Assembly (NCBI GenBank): GCA_018350325.1
Contig: JAEVLN010000005.1
Coordinates: forward strand, 3,875,535-3,939,534
Origin: Globodera rostochiensis
Lineage: Eukaryota; Nematoda; Chromadorea; Rhabditida; Heteroderidae
DNA: 64,000 nucleotides
Direction: 5' to 3'
Shown here: positions 21,348 to 31,092 of the stretch, one piece after another
How the letters are laid out: every line of letters starts with the position of its first letter
Position numbering within the stretch: position 1 is the stretch's first letter
Notes under the pieces: model-generated
Databases searched by the model: none
What the model was told of the DNA's origin: nothing
The model's input: only the letters and a program-made list of their open reading frames with translations
Program-made: the position numbers and the translations under genes

Positions 21348-22035
21348 GGTATTCAAAAATTAAAACTCAGAAAACTTAGAAAATTGGGCCAATGGCGGAA
21401 CCCGGAATGGTCCGGGGTCGGGGGCCCAAACCGAGTTAGGAGTTTGGGCCGGGCCCCTATTCCGTTTTTATAACAAATAAAATTTTTGTAATACATAAAT
21501 AGAGATCGCACAGAAATCTCAAAAAATTTAACACGAATTTTATACAATTGTTTTAAAACGGAATAATTTTTTCCAAAACTGCCAATTTGTCATAATGACT
21601 CAGCCAATCATCCGCCGATTCGTTTGGAATTGAAGTGATGGATGTGAATTATAATATTATTCGTCCATTGTGCCTATTTTTATTCATTCGCTTGCATAAA
21701 ATTTTTCCGACACTTTAATCAATTATCAAATTCTCCATGTTCTTTTAGGTAATTATTGTAAACAAATGCTTGGCTGGTGGCGCCTGCTCCTGCTGTACGG
21801 CATTTCCATTAATCTGGGCATTGACGAGTCTATCTTCACTACTGTGGTCGTGAACGGCCCTGGCCCTAAAATGAGCACCACAAACTGGAGATCCCGGCCC
21901 TTATTTCAAAAATAAGTACGGAAATAATTATCACACGTAATAAACAGTACCATTAAAAAGGACACCAAAAATGCTATCAAAACTTGTGAAGAGTGGTTTG
22001 TACGGTTTGAGGATTGCTCAAAGTCATGCTAAAAA
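21348..22035. other. Spacer with decayed fragments
   Basis: Near 21390-21470 there is GC-rich relic sequence. At about 21960-22020 the frame KTCEEWFVRFEDCSKS resembles the TC-x2-WF-x-RF helix of mariner transposases, but it is too short to call. A small open frame is listed separately. Confidence 0.3.
21766..21915 (+). CDS. Small open frame (49 aa) with hydrophobic N-terminus
   Basis: ATG to TAA, 50 codons, starting with a signal-like run (MLGWWRLLLLYGISINLG) followed by a compact hydrophilic region. Local GC content is well above the flanks, which suggests coding origin. A TTTTAG lies about 20 bp upstream, so it may be an internal exon instead. No family recognised; it could equally be a remnant. 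Confidence 0.25.
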   Translation: MLGWWRLLLLYGISINLGIDESIFTTVVVNGPGPKMSTTNWRSRPLFQK

Positions 22036-22845
22036 TTAAGAGAATTTTAAAGCTAATGGTATGCATTTTTTATCTTTTTTCCATTTATATATTTTTGAGC
22101 GATTGAATTTTAAATGTCTAGCTATTTTTTCCTCAATTTGAGTTCTTTCTTTTGCCGAATATTTTCCTTTTTCCTTAAATTTGCCTTTTATTGCGTGAAA
22201 TTTGTCGACAATTTTACGTTTTCGACCATCTTTAGGATTATCAGAGTGATCAGACACTGTGAGAGAAGGATTCTGATCAGTTGAATTGGGTTCAATTTGT
22301 CCAGAGTGATCAGACTCTGTGAAAGGATGATTCTGATCAGTTGAATTGGGTTCAATTTGTCCAGAGTGATCAGACTCTGTGAAAGGAGGATTCTGATCAG
22401 TTGAATTGGGTTTAATTTGTCCAAGCTGATCAGTTGAATTGGGTTCAATTTGTCCAATTTGGGTGTTCTGCCGGTCGATTTGGTGAAGGGCATTTTGTTC
22501 AAGCGTTAATTTATCCCATTCTTTGGCTTTGTCATTGTCCCACCAGCCTTCTCCGAATATTTCATCAATTTGTCCAGAGTGATCAGACTCTGTGAAAGGA
22601 GTATTCTGATCAGTTGAATTGGGTTCAATTTGTCCAATTTGGGTGTTCTGCCGGTCGATTTGGTGAAGGACATGTTCAAGCGTTAATTTATGCCATTCTT
22701 TGTCTTTTTCATTGTCCCACCAGCCTTTTCCGAATATTTCATCAATTATTTTGTATGGCTTTTCATCCAATTGTACGCTTTCGGCTTTGTCCAGTGAATT
22801 TGTTGCGAAAAATGACACCAAAATTAAATTCCAAAACTCTTTCAT
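22036..22845 (-). CDS. GEGWW family copy 6, duplicated N-block and only one HTH module
   Basis: Single exon, 269 aa (minus). After the signal peptide there is a first block (GKGWWDNEKDKEWHKL), one linker unit ending DHSGQI, then a second full block (DEIFGEGWWDNDKAKEWDKL) with four more linker units. The repeat thus arose by recombination at GQI/linker sequence. Module 1 is present to KIYKWKKD, after which the frame ends in non-homologous KKCIPLALKFS. Modules 2 and 3, the intron and exon 2 are absent. It is either a truncated pseudogene or a linker-rich, single-module variant. The distal upstream block lies at 22880-23022. Confidence 0.7.
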   Translation of the reverse strand: MKEFWNLILVSFFATNSLDKAESVQLDEKPYKIIDEIFGKGWWDNEKDKEWHKLTLEHVLHQIDRQNTQIGQIEPNSTDQNTPFTESDHSGQIDEIFGEGWWDNDKAKEWDKLTLEQNALHQIDRQNTQIGQIEPNSTDQLGQIKPNSTDQNPPFTESDHSGQIEPNSTDQNHPFTESDHSGQIEPNSTDQNPSLTVSDHSDNPKDGRKRKIVDKFHAIKGKFKEKGKYSAKERTQIEEKIARHLKFNRSKIYKWKKDKKCIPLALKFS

Positions 22846-22879
22846 TTTTTTCGCAGAACGCTTTCTAAATTAATGGAGA

Positions 22880-23022
22880 TTTATTTATCTCATAAATATT
22901 TTTCCTAAACAATTTGAACTGGGACCAAATCAATAAATGACATTTCGTAAATATTTTCCTACTAATTCATTTTATGCAAAGGGCGATCGATTGTGATAGC
23001 CAAATGAAAATATATTATGCAC
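22880..23022 (-). promoter_or_regulatory. GEGWW upstream block of copy 6 (core lost)
   Basis: Minus orientation. The distal part (CTCATAAATATTTTTCC, TTTGAACTGGGACC, AATTCATTTTATG, then the AGCCAAATGAAAA end) is present. The TGTGGGCTGTCATT core is missing, with TGACATTTCG at its place. A transposon end begins exactly beside it at 23027. Confidence 0.5.
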
Positions 23023-23638
23023 CAGGGATGTAACTCGATGCCCACAAAAATATCCGGAATTCGTAAACCGGAATTCCGGCTTCTAAAAAGTTCGAAATTT
23101 ACGCAATCCGGAAAATTTCTAAGTCATAGAAACTTTTATTCCGAACAATATAAATGTCACCGTCGCTAAACCGGAGGACCGGGTAAGGCTTACCAGAGGT
23201 CGCATCTGTCCTTATTTATAAGATTTGTCCTTATTTTAGGGGTGCCAATCTTGTAAATTAAAAATGTCCTTATTTGAGGCCTCCGTCCTTATTTTGTACT
23301 TATTTTTCGAATTTGTGAAGATCTTCGATATATTTTGATCCAATTTCAAAATGAGAAAATTTCGAAGCGAATTGGACCAATACTTTTGACCAAATATTGT
23401 TTGGTCTAAACCCATTTTTGTACAAAACTTTTGGGTGTCTTCCAGTTGAATTTTCACCCCTAAAATGGTTATCATCAAATGATTTTCGAATCTTTTTTTA
23501 CAAAAATTGACTAAATAATTGTTGGTTAGTGGTTTTTTCGTTTTGGTACTCTTACTTGGCACCATCCAGCTACTTCTTTAATTAATATTTAAATTCAGCA
23601 CCCTCACCCCACCCCCAAACGAAAAATTGGGCTAAATT
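23023..23638. other. Spacer with transposon-like relic
   Basis: CAGGGATGTAACTCGATGCCC starts at 23026-23027, followed by CCGGAATTCGTAAACCGGAATTCCGG. The same end is at 14243 in the other orientation. GTCCTTATTT repeats at 23210-23310. A 109-codon minus frame (23236-23565) is not recognised and has no supporting features. Confidence 0.35.
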
Positions 23639-24255
23639 CTACAGGGACGGAAGAGAAAAATAGGGGGGAGAAAGAAAGGAAAGGAGGGTTAGAGAGAGAA
23701 AGAGAAGAGGAAAGAAAGGAGAGAGATAAAGAGAAGGGAAGAGGAAAGAAATAAGATAAAGAGAAGGGATGAGGAAAAATAAAGAGAAGAGAAGAGGAAA
23801 GAGAGATAAAGAGAAGGAAAGAGGAAAAATAAAGAGAAAGAAAGGAGAGAGATAAAGAGAAGGGAAGAGGAAAGAAATAAGATAAAGAGAAGGGATGAGG
23901 AAAAATAAAGAGAAGAGAAGAGGAAAGAGAGACAAAGAGAAGGGAAGAGGAAAAATAAAGAGAAGAGAAGAGAGAGAGGTAAAGAGAAGGGAAGAGGAAA
24001 AATAAAGAGAAGAGAAGAGGAAAGAGAGATAAAGAGAAGGGAAGAGGAAGAGATAAAGAGAAGGGAAGAGGAAAGAGAGATAAAGAGAAGGGAAGAGGAA
24101 AAATAAAGAGAAGAGAAGAGGAAAGAGAGAAAGAGAAGGGAAGAGGAAGAGATAAAGAGAAGTGAAGAGGAAAGGATGGAGAGAGAGATAAAGAGAAGGG
24201 AAGAGGAAAGAGAGATAAAGAGAAGGGATGAAGAAAGAGAGACAAAGAGCAGTCC
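23639..24255. repeat. Purine-rich (AGAGAAGGGAAGAGG) minisatellite
   Basis: About 600 bp of nearly pure A/G on the plus strand, with nested units such as ATAAAGAGAAGGGAAGAGGAAA repeated many times. Two frames stay open on the minus strand (Phe/Leu/Ser/Pro-rich) only because of the composition. I do not call them as genes. Confidence 0.9.
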
Positions 24256-24334
24256 CTGTGGAAGTCCAAACAGGTTCGCGATGGGATGGGGCCCACCCCA
24301 AATCCGTTAAACCCTTTGGCTTCAAACTCGAAAC

Positions 24335-24485
24335 TAGGGTTGGACAAGAACGGGTATCCGGAACCGGAACCGGGACCGGTATCCAGGTGTTTTGGGCAAA
24401 TTAGCCGGTACCGGTATCCGGGTGTCCAGGATCCGGTGGAACCGTTCTGGGGGACCCGGATAATATCCGGTCTTGCCCAACCCTA
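24335..24485. mobile_element. 151-bp MITE with perfect 8-bp TSD
   Basis: The ends are TAGGGTTGGACAAGA and, inverted, TAGGGTTGGGCAAGA. CTCGAAAC flanks both sides (24327-24334 and 24486-24493). The interior is full of CCGGTATCCGG/GGAACCGG, so the whole element can fold back. hAT-like by TSD length. Confidence 0.85.
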
Positions 24486-24569
24486 CTCGAAACCCTCCCA
24501 AACCCTTTTAAAATACCTAGACAAGAAAGGACGATAAAATTCGACAATTTTATTAATTGATTTTAAAAT

Positions 24570-24750
24570 GTTTTCATTTGGCTATTCACAATCGTTCGCC
24601 ATTTTTATAAAATAATGAATTAGTTGGAAAAATAATTATGAGATGTCAGGCATATTGATTTGGTCCCGGGTCAAAAGCTATAGGCAATATTTTTAAAGAA
24701 TATGGTTTATATGTGAATGCCCATTCAATTGTGGGCTGTCATTTATTACT
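24570..24750 (+). promoter_or_regulatory. GEGWW upstream block of copy 7
   Basis: It contains CATTTGGCTATTCACAATCG, the ATTGATTTGG stretch, TTATATGTGAATGCCCATTC, and the core TTGTGGGCTGTCATTTATTA at 24730-24749, about 50 bp before the Met. The dyad GCCCA-N8-TGGGC is intact. The segment containing a MITE end in the 14243 and 23027 copies is absent here. Confidence 0.7.
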
Positions 24751-24800
24751 TTAATATTATTTTCAAAGCTAAAAAACAAAATTTTATTTGCCCCAATAAA

Positions 24801-25769
24801 ATGGAAAAATTTTGGATTTTAATTTTGATGGCTTTATTTTCAACAAATTTACTCGACAAATCCGAATCCGTAAAATTGGAGCTCAAAACATTTGATGAAA
24901 TATTCGGAGAAGGCTGGTGGGAAAAAGGTGAAGCCGAAGATTTGAAAACGCCGGCGCCAACAAACTTTGGACAAAATGTCCCTCACCAAATCGACCGACA
25001 GAACACCGAAATTGGACAAATTGAACCCAATTCAACTGATCAGCTTGGAGAAATTGAACCCAATTCTACTGATCAGAATCCTCCTCTCACAAAGTCTGAT
25101 CACTCTGACAATGCCAAAAATGGTGAAGAAAAAAACAACCTTTCTTCAAACGAAAGTATTGCAGAAGATGAGCGAAAACGTAAAATTATCGACGAATTTC
25201 GCGCAATGAAAGACAAATTTAAGCAAAAAGGAAAATATTCAACAAAAGAATGGAATCAAATTGAAGAAAATATTGCTAAATATTTAAAAGTCAATCGCAC
25301 AAAAATATTTGAATGGAAAAAAGAATTTGGCCTAAGTCAAAAAATGTATAACTTTGAGAAGAAAAAAGAAGAACGTAAACATTTAATAGTAAAATTTGAT
25401 CAAATGAAAGCCAAGTTAAAGCGGGCCGGATTCAAAAACTCTTATAAACACGAAATTGATGAAACTGTCGCAAAAGAGTTGGGCCTTAGTTTTGGAACAA
25501 TTTCTAATTGGAAACGTAAACTTGGCCAATCTAGTGAGTTTTTGAACCCAATTTAATTATTTATTTATTTTAATTAAAAATTCTTTACAGAACTAAACCA
25601 TATATACGGCCACAGCGAACAAAAGGAATTGATGAAACTTTATTATGAATGGAAAAGGCAATTTAAACGACAGCAATTCCACCCAAATTCTGTCGATGGA
25701 CATTTTGTGGAAGAGAATGCTGCGGCAAATGTTCAGGAAATTGGCAACTCGAATTCGGGAAAGATTTGA
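24801..25769 (+). CDS. GEGWW family copy 7, module 3 core deleted in frame
   Basis: Exons are 24801-25533 and 25591-25769 (303 aa, 57-bp intron). It has the class-II N-terminus, in which GEGWWEKGEAEDLKTPAP replaces the KEWDKL block, and NFGQNVPHQIDRQ. Two linker units are followed by intact modules 1 and 2 (YLKVNRTKIFEWKKEFG; ELGLSFGTISNWKRKLG). In exon 2, LYYE is joined directly to WKRQFKRQQ. About 26 residues, including the HTH helices of module 3, are missing without loss of frame, and the tail is normal. This leaves a two-module protein. Confidence 0.82.
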
Positions 25770-26684
25770 ATTACCAATGTTTAAAAGAACCCCAAATCTG
25801 TCATCTTTTGGCATTTTTCTCTCTTTGAAAAGTTATTTATGATTGATTCGAATCAAATGCTTTTGAAGAGTTTGGCCTTAGTTGAAATAAAATTTTAAAA
25901 TTCAAGTACGTTCAAAAAATTTTCTCTAAAAACAATTTTCGTGGTCAAATTTTCGGTTTAAGCCAAGACCAGGGTCGTATATCTAGCTTTGGATATTGTT
26001 TTTGGGAAGTCCGACGGCGCCGTCGGGAAAAGAATTTTTTGGTTTTTTTAAAACATTTTTGTTAAGAAATTTTGTCAAGGAAAGAGTTTTGGGTGCAGTT
26101 TGTGGAAAAAGTCAACGGTGCATTTCTGTTTTTAAGTAATTTTCAAAAAAAAAAATTTTTATTTTTGAGAATTCTGCTTACTTCTTCCCTCTGCCCCTAG
26201 GCTACGTATGGAAAATGGATTTTTTGAACAATTTTTATCAATCTCGAGTTGTTGGGTAATTAGGTTGGGGTTCGGACCCGCATTGGGGAAAGGCTTTTTT
26301 CCTACTTTCTGTGAGCATCTAACAAATCGATCTAGTGATGGATGAAGCTGATCAGACGTCGACGCCCTTTCAGGAGATGGTTCAGGAAAAAAGAATAAGA
26401 GCTAAAAATTACTATTAGAAAAGTCGCCGTATTATTTTCCTGTCACGGTCGGTCAAAGGAATAAATCATAATTCACTCTTACGGAAGATGACTTCTACCG
26501 TGTTGGGAACAGAGACATTTTTTGGTAAAATGGAAAAATCAACTGGACTAAGGACGTTCGCTTGTTGTTTTGCGGGTTAATCAAAATCAAAATCTTAAAA
26601 AATGGTTTATTTTTAAGACGAGGATGGAAATTTTCGTATTTTACTACGCTCAAACTCGATGGAAGTTTTACAGTGAACAGAAAG
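25770..26684. other. Spacer, no gene supported
   Basis: AT-rich. Contains GGCGCCGTCGGGAAAAG near 26005, a motif also near 49280 and 53740, and a 26-codon frame (MDEADQTSTPFQEM start) near 26338 with no support. Confidence 0.3.
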
Positions 26685-27172
26685 ACGGTTCCGCAAATGT
26701 CGGTCCGCAAATGTCGGTCCGCAAATGTCGGTCCGCAAATTGTCGGTCTGCAAATGTCGGTCCGCAAATGTCGGTCCGCAAATGTCGGTCCGCAAATGTC
26801 GGTCAGCAAATGTCGGTCCGCAAATGTCGGTCCGCAAATTGTCGGTCTGCAAATGTCGGTCCGCAAATGTCGGTCCGCAAATGTCGGTCCGCAAATGTCG
26901 GTCCGCAAATGTCGGTCCGCAAATGACGGTCCGTAAATGTCGGTCCGCAAATGTCGATCAGCAAATGTCCGTCCGCAAATGTCCGTCCGCAAATGTCGGT
27001 CCGCAAATGTCGGTCCGCAAATGTCGGTCCGCAAATGTCGGTCCGCAAATGTCGGTCCGCAAATGTCGGTCCGCAAATGACGGTCCGTAAATGTCGGTCC
27101 GCAAATGTCGATCAGCAAATGTCCGTCCGCAAATGTCCGTCCGCAAATGTCCGTCCGCAAATGACCGTCCGC
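26685..27172. repeat. 14-bp satellite (AAATGTCGGTCCGC), about 35 copies, with higher-order pattern
   Basis: The unit AAATGTCGGTCCGC repeats about 35 times. Variants recur at fixed distances: the TTGTCGGTCTGC variant at 26737 and 26836 (99 bp), and a five-unit variant block beginning AAATGACGGTCCGT at 26921 and 27075 (154 bp = 11 units). Because 14 is not a multiple of 3, several frames on both strands stay open and encode 14-residue repeats. These frames are not called as genes. Confidence 0.95.
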
Positions 27173-27379
27173 TAATAAAATTGTCTTTCAGAAATCTTGG
27201 CATAATTTTGCCATATTTAGAACTTTGTGAAAAATTCTTATTTTGAGGAAAAATAAGAATGTAAGTTATAATAAGAAAAGTTCGCAATATTTATTTTAAA
27301 AAATGTAAAAAAATTTTAAAACTTAATTAAATTGTAAGTAAAAAGAAATTAGTCCAGAAACCATCCATAAAAGAGAATC

Positions 27380-27462
27380 AAAGGTCCGGGGAATCGAACC
27401 TGACAAATGATAACCGGAATATCTGAACACTGACCACTACGGCACAATGACTGGTGATGCCA
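27380..27462 (-). other. tRNA-like (Pol III A/B box) sequence
   Basis: On the minus strand GTAGTGGTCAGTG (A-box-like) is followed at tRNA spacing by AGGTTCGATTCCC (B-box). The acceptor and anticodon stems do not pair convincingly. It is probably a tRNA pseudogene or SINE head. Similar pieces occur at 48335, 48930 and 55020. Confidence 0.45.
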
Positions 27463-27517
27463 AACACTAGATTGTCATCCATCAAATTAAAATTATCTTC
27501 AAAAACTCCATTCTTTA

Positions 27518-27750
27518 GGGGTGTAAATTTTTTAGATTTTTTCGTAAAATTTTGATAGAACGAAACGAAAATGAAACGAAAAAAAAATTTTTTTTTTTAG
27601 GAAAACAAAACGAAAAAATAATTTTTTTTTTTATTTACGAAAACGAAACAAAACGAAAAAAAATTCTAGGACGAAAACGAAACACGAAACCCAAAAAACC
27701 ACGAAAACAACGAAAAACACGAAAACGAAAGGAAATTCCGTGCAACCCTG
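27518..27750. repeat. ACGAAAACGAAAC low-complexity relic
   Basis: Degenerate ACGAAAC repeats between AGGGGTGTAAATTTTT (27518) and GTGCAACCCTG (27740-27750), ends resembling hAT-type termini. I find no matching target duplication. The complementary repeat (TTTCGTTTCG) occurs inside the element at 48702-50346. Confidence 0.5.
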
Positions 27751-27784
27751 CTCAGCATATCTCGTTTATGCAAAGTGTTGAAAT

Positions 27785-27950
27785 TTGGTGACATTTTTTT
27801 TCATTTTAGCATTCATTGATTATTAATAGGAAAAAATATTTAAGCTTTGAAGGATGTCAGAAATATTGATTCGGGTGAGATAATTAAATAAAGAATATGA
27901 TTTATGTTTAATGCTTTCAATTTTTGGCTGTCATTTATTTCTTTCAATAC
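27785..27950 (+). promoter_or_regulatory. GEGWW upstream block of copy 8
   Basis: ATTGATTCGGGTGAGATAATTA, AAAGAATATGATTTATG and the core TTTTTGGCTGTCATTTATTTCTTTC at about 27920-27945, roughly 95 bp before the Met. The GTGGGC part of the core is changed to TTTGGC. Confidence 0.6.
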
Positions 27951-28037
27951 TTTTTATCAAAGCCAAATAATATTTATTAATATTTGTAAAAATTAGTGAT
28001 TATTATATTATTATTATTTAAGAAATTAGTGCGAAAA

Positions 28038-29086
28038 ATGGAAAAATTTTGGTTTTTAATTTTGGCGGCATTCTTCGCAACAAATTCACAAGACAAAGCC
28101 GAATCCGTAAAATTGGAACACAAAACATTTGATGAAATATTCGGAGAAGGCTGGTGGGACAAAGGTGAAGCCGAAGATTTGAAAACGCGGGCGCCAACAA
28201 ACTTTGGACAAAATGTCCATCACCAAATCGACCGACAGAACACCCAAATTGGACAAAATGAACCCAATTCAACTGATCAGTTTGGACAAATTGAACCCAA
28301 TTCAACTGATCAGAATCCTCCTCTCACAGAGTCTGATCACTCTGATAATGCCAATAATTGTGAAGAACAAAGCCAAGTAATGAATGAAATTACTTACGAA
28401 AATATTGCTGAAGATGAGCGAAAACGTAAAATTGTCGACAAATTCCACGCAATGAGAAACGAATGTAAGCAAAAAAGAAAATATTCAACAAAAGAAAAAA
28501 CTCAAATTGAGAATGAAATCGCTAAACATTTAAAAGTCAGTCGCGAAAAAATATATAAATGGAAAAAAGAATTTGGCCTAAGTCGAAAAGTGTTCTATGA
28601 AAAAGAAGAACGTAAAAATTTAATCGAAAAATTTGATCAAATGAAAGCCGAGTTAAAGCGGGCCGGATTCAAAAGTTCTTATAAAAACGAATTAGATGAA
28701 ACTGTCGCAAAAGAATTGGGCCTCAGTTTTGTAACAATTTACAATTGGAAAAAAGAACTTGACCAAATCAGTGAGTATTTCGAGCCCAATTTTATTTATT
28801 TTTATTAATTAAAAATTCTTTTACAGCAGCACAACATAAAAACTCCGACAGCGAACAAAAGGAATTGATGAAACTTTATTATGAAATTAAAGAGAAAACC
28901 CCTAAAATTAGTGACAAGGACATTGCCAAAATATTGAAAATTGGAAGAAGCACTTTGTATAAATGGAAAAGCCAATTTAAACAACAGCAATTGCATCCAA
29001 ATTCTGTCAATGGACATTCTGTGGAAGAGAATGCCGCGGCAAATGTTCAGGAAATTGGGACTCAAATTCGGGGAGTATTTGATTGA
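28038..29086 (+). CDS. GEGWW family copy 8 (class II)
   Basis: Exons are 28038-28770 and 28827-29086 (330 aa, 56-bp intron). Class-II N-terminus GEGWWDKGEAEDLKTRAP with NFGQNVHHQIDRQ, two linker units (the first reads GQNEPNS), and three full modules: HLKVSREKIYKWKKEFG, ELGLSFVTIYNWKKELD and ILKIGRSTLYKWKSQFK. The 3' splice site is TTACAGCAG, two AGs three bases apart; either keeps frame and adds or drops one Ala. A one-base change near the end replaces the usual tail with GTQIRGVFD. The start is the Met before FWFLILAAFF. Confidence 0.87.
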
Positions 29087-30119
29087 ATGGTCAATGATTT
29101 GGAAAAACCGATTTGGCATTTAATGATTTTTTGACATATAATTTTATAAATCTTTCTCATTTAAAAATTCTTGTTGAAATTAACGTTTACATTGCATTCA
29201 AAATTAAATGATTTATTGATAATAGGGATGTTATTTTTAGACACTAAAAAACTCGAAAAAGGCGCCTAGAATAGACACCAACACCTCTCAAGACAAAAAT
29301 AGGCATTGCCTAACTATCTGTGCGGATGGCATAACATTGAAATAATATAAACAAAAGCAATTTATTTAATATTTAGTGCAAAAAGTCTAGATTAGCTTCT
29401 CCTGATTTTCTTCAATTTACAGAAGTTTTGTATTTTTTTTTGTAAAATTTAATTTTTTTGGTAAATTTGCCCCTAACTTTTGATTTTTCTAAAGTTATAA
29501 AACTTCTGTTTGGAATAAAAATGCAAGTGTGGTGCTATGGCAAAAAATAAAGCAAATTTCCAAAATTTTGGCATTTTCGCCTTAGAGTGACAACTGTACA
29601 ACCATCAATTGACTAGCGCTTATCTTTGGCAAACAAAATTGCTTTACCGATCGATTCTGCACTAATCTACCTATATAAAATATAAAAATTGTCTCACCCG
29701 ACTTTACCTCTTTAGCACGTTTACCAGAAAAAAATCAAACGGTGATTAAAAAGTGTACAAATTTTTAAAATTTCATAATTGTGAGGTTCCAAATCTACAT
29801 CCGCACAACTCCGCGCAAGAACAACGGATGCTGCTGCTGGTGCATCGCTCTGATAGCGCTTTTCTTTTTAGTTTGGTTCTTATGTATGTTGATACATTTA
29901 TTAAAAATTTTAATTATTAAACGATCCCCAGAACGGTACGATGGGAGAAGTATCGATCATTTTTTTCGTTTTCTTTTCTGATCTAAATCTTTAATTAAAA
30001 CACCGAAAGAAATTGATTATATTAAAATATTAGTATTAAAACTAAACACATCACTCCTTCTTTAAAATTCATTCATTCTTTTCTAAAATTCAGCCTGACT
30101 TTTATATTATTTTAAAATA
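29087..30119. other. Spacer with possible small membrane-protein exon
   Basis: AT-rich. A TATA-like CTATATAAAATATAAAA at 29670-29686 lies about 100 bp upstream of an open frame (29781-29981) described separately. Otherwise nothing is supported. Confidence 0.3.
29781..29981 (+). CDS. Possible small membrane-protein exon (66 codons)
   Basis: The frame has no ATG at its beginning. It encodes a short basic stretch (RTTPRKNNG), then a Cys-rich hydrophobic segment (CCCWCIALIALFFLVWFLCM), which is a convincing single transmembrane helix, and a short basic tail. A TATA-like box lies about 100 bp upstream. It may be the second exon of a small gene or a chance frame. No family recognised. Confidence 0.25.
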   Translation: MRFQIYIRTTPRKNNGCCCWCIALIALFFLVWFLCMLIHLLKILIIKRSPERYDGRSIDHFFRFLF

Positions 30120-30250
30120 TTTTTTATTTATTCATAATCGGTCGCTATTTTTGTAAATGATTTTATTATGAAACAGAATTATTAAAGAATATGATTTATA
30201 TGAATGCCCAGTTCAATTGTGACTGTCATTTATTACTTTACTGTGCTTTT
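30120..30250 (+). promoter_or_regulatory. Orphan GEGWW upstream block
   Basis: ATTCATAATCGGTCGC, AAAGAATATGATTTATATGAATGCCCAG and CAATTGTGACTGTCATTTATTACTTT match the family upstream block in plus orientation, with GTGGGC changed to GTGAC. No family gene follows downstream in this orientation. Confidence 0.65.
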
Positions 30251-30637
30251 ATCAAAAAAATTTTTTGATATTTATTTTTCAAAAATGAAAATTTTTTAGA
30301 GAAATTATTTAACGCAAAAATAATTAACAATTTTCATATCGAATTTCTGGTCGTAAATCTATTTCATGGGTTCGGGATCAAATCAGAGGGTTTAAGGGGT
30401 TTTGGGGTAAACCACTACAGAGGGGGCAGAAAAAATTGGTTTGCACTCGCCCCTCAACATACTCACAGATACGGATTATTAAAGAGGAAAATGGGAAAGG
30501 AATGAACATTTTCCGAGCATAGAAATATGGAACGACAAAGTAAAAATGGAGAAAAAAAATAAAAATTAATAATAAAAAATTTTAACAAATTTAGACTTTT
30601 TAAACTAAAAATTAAATAACTTAATAAAGAGTTGATC

Positions 30638-30745
30638 AGACCTGTGAGATGGGGATTCTGATCAGTTGAATTGGGTTCAATTTGTCCAAGCTGGGCGTTC
30701 TGTCGGTCGATTTGGTGATGGACATTTTGTTCAAGCGTTTTATTC
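30638..30745 (-). pseudogene. GEGWW family relic (linker only)
   Basis: Read on the minus strand it has LEQNVHHQIDRQ-like sequence and one linker unit (GQIEPNSTDQNPHLT), then stops. It is about 108 bp with nothing family-like on either side. Confidence 0.8.
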
Positions 30746-31092
30746 CTTTAAAATGTCTAAATTTGATAAATTTTTTATTAGGTGTCTGGGGTTTTCGACA
30801 CTGATTGATTTCGACACTGGTCGATTTTGACACTGAACTATTTTGTCTTTTTTCACTGTTTCCTAGATAAGTTAAGAAATAGGTTCTGTTAAATAAATAC
30901 TTTTTGACGAAGTTCGGGAAATTTTAAGACGATTGGATTCTGCCAATGTGGGCGCGCGGATATAAACAAATTAATATTGATCACTTGGAAATAAATCATG
31001 TTACGGTCGTTGAATGCGCGTCTTTTTGCCCCAAGGTGTGTGCCTTTGTCGCATTCAGCTTTGCCTAAAAAAATGGTGGGGTTGGAAAATGT
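30746..31092. other. Spacer
   Basis: AT-rich. A GATTTCGACACTG repeat occurs near 30805-30835. A frame from 30998 may include decayed upstream parts of the Merlin relic. Confidence 0.3.

Noticed and set aside
21960..22020. Mariner transposase remnant (TCEEWFVRF)
   Set aside because: Only about 15 residues of similarity, no catalytic region or termini; kept as a note in the spacer entry.
22188..22502. Sense-strand alternative frames reading KLDKLNPIQLIRILLSQSL
   Set aside because: Second-frame readings of the same linker DNA; the main frame has the signal peptide and modules.
23604..24347. Minus frames of 228-247 codons, Phe/Leu/Ser/Pro-rich, looking like membrane proteins
   Set aside because: Pure consequence of a purine/pyrimidine minisatellite.
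26685..27172. CRISPR-like array
   Set aside because: Units are contiguous 14-mers without unique spacers, in a eukaryotic context.
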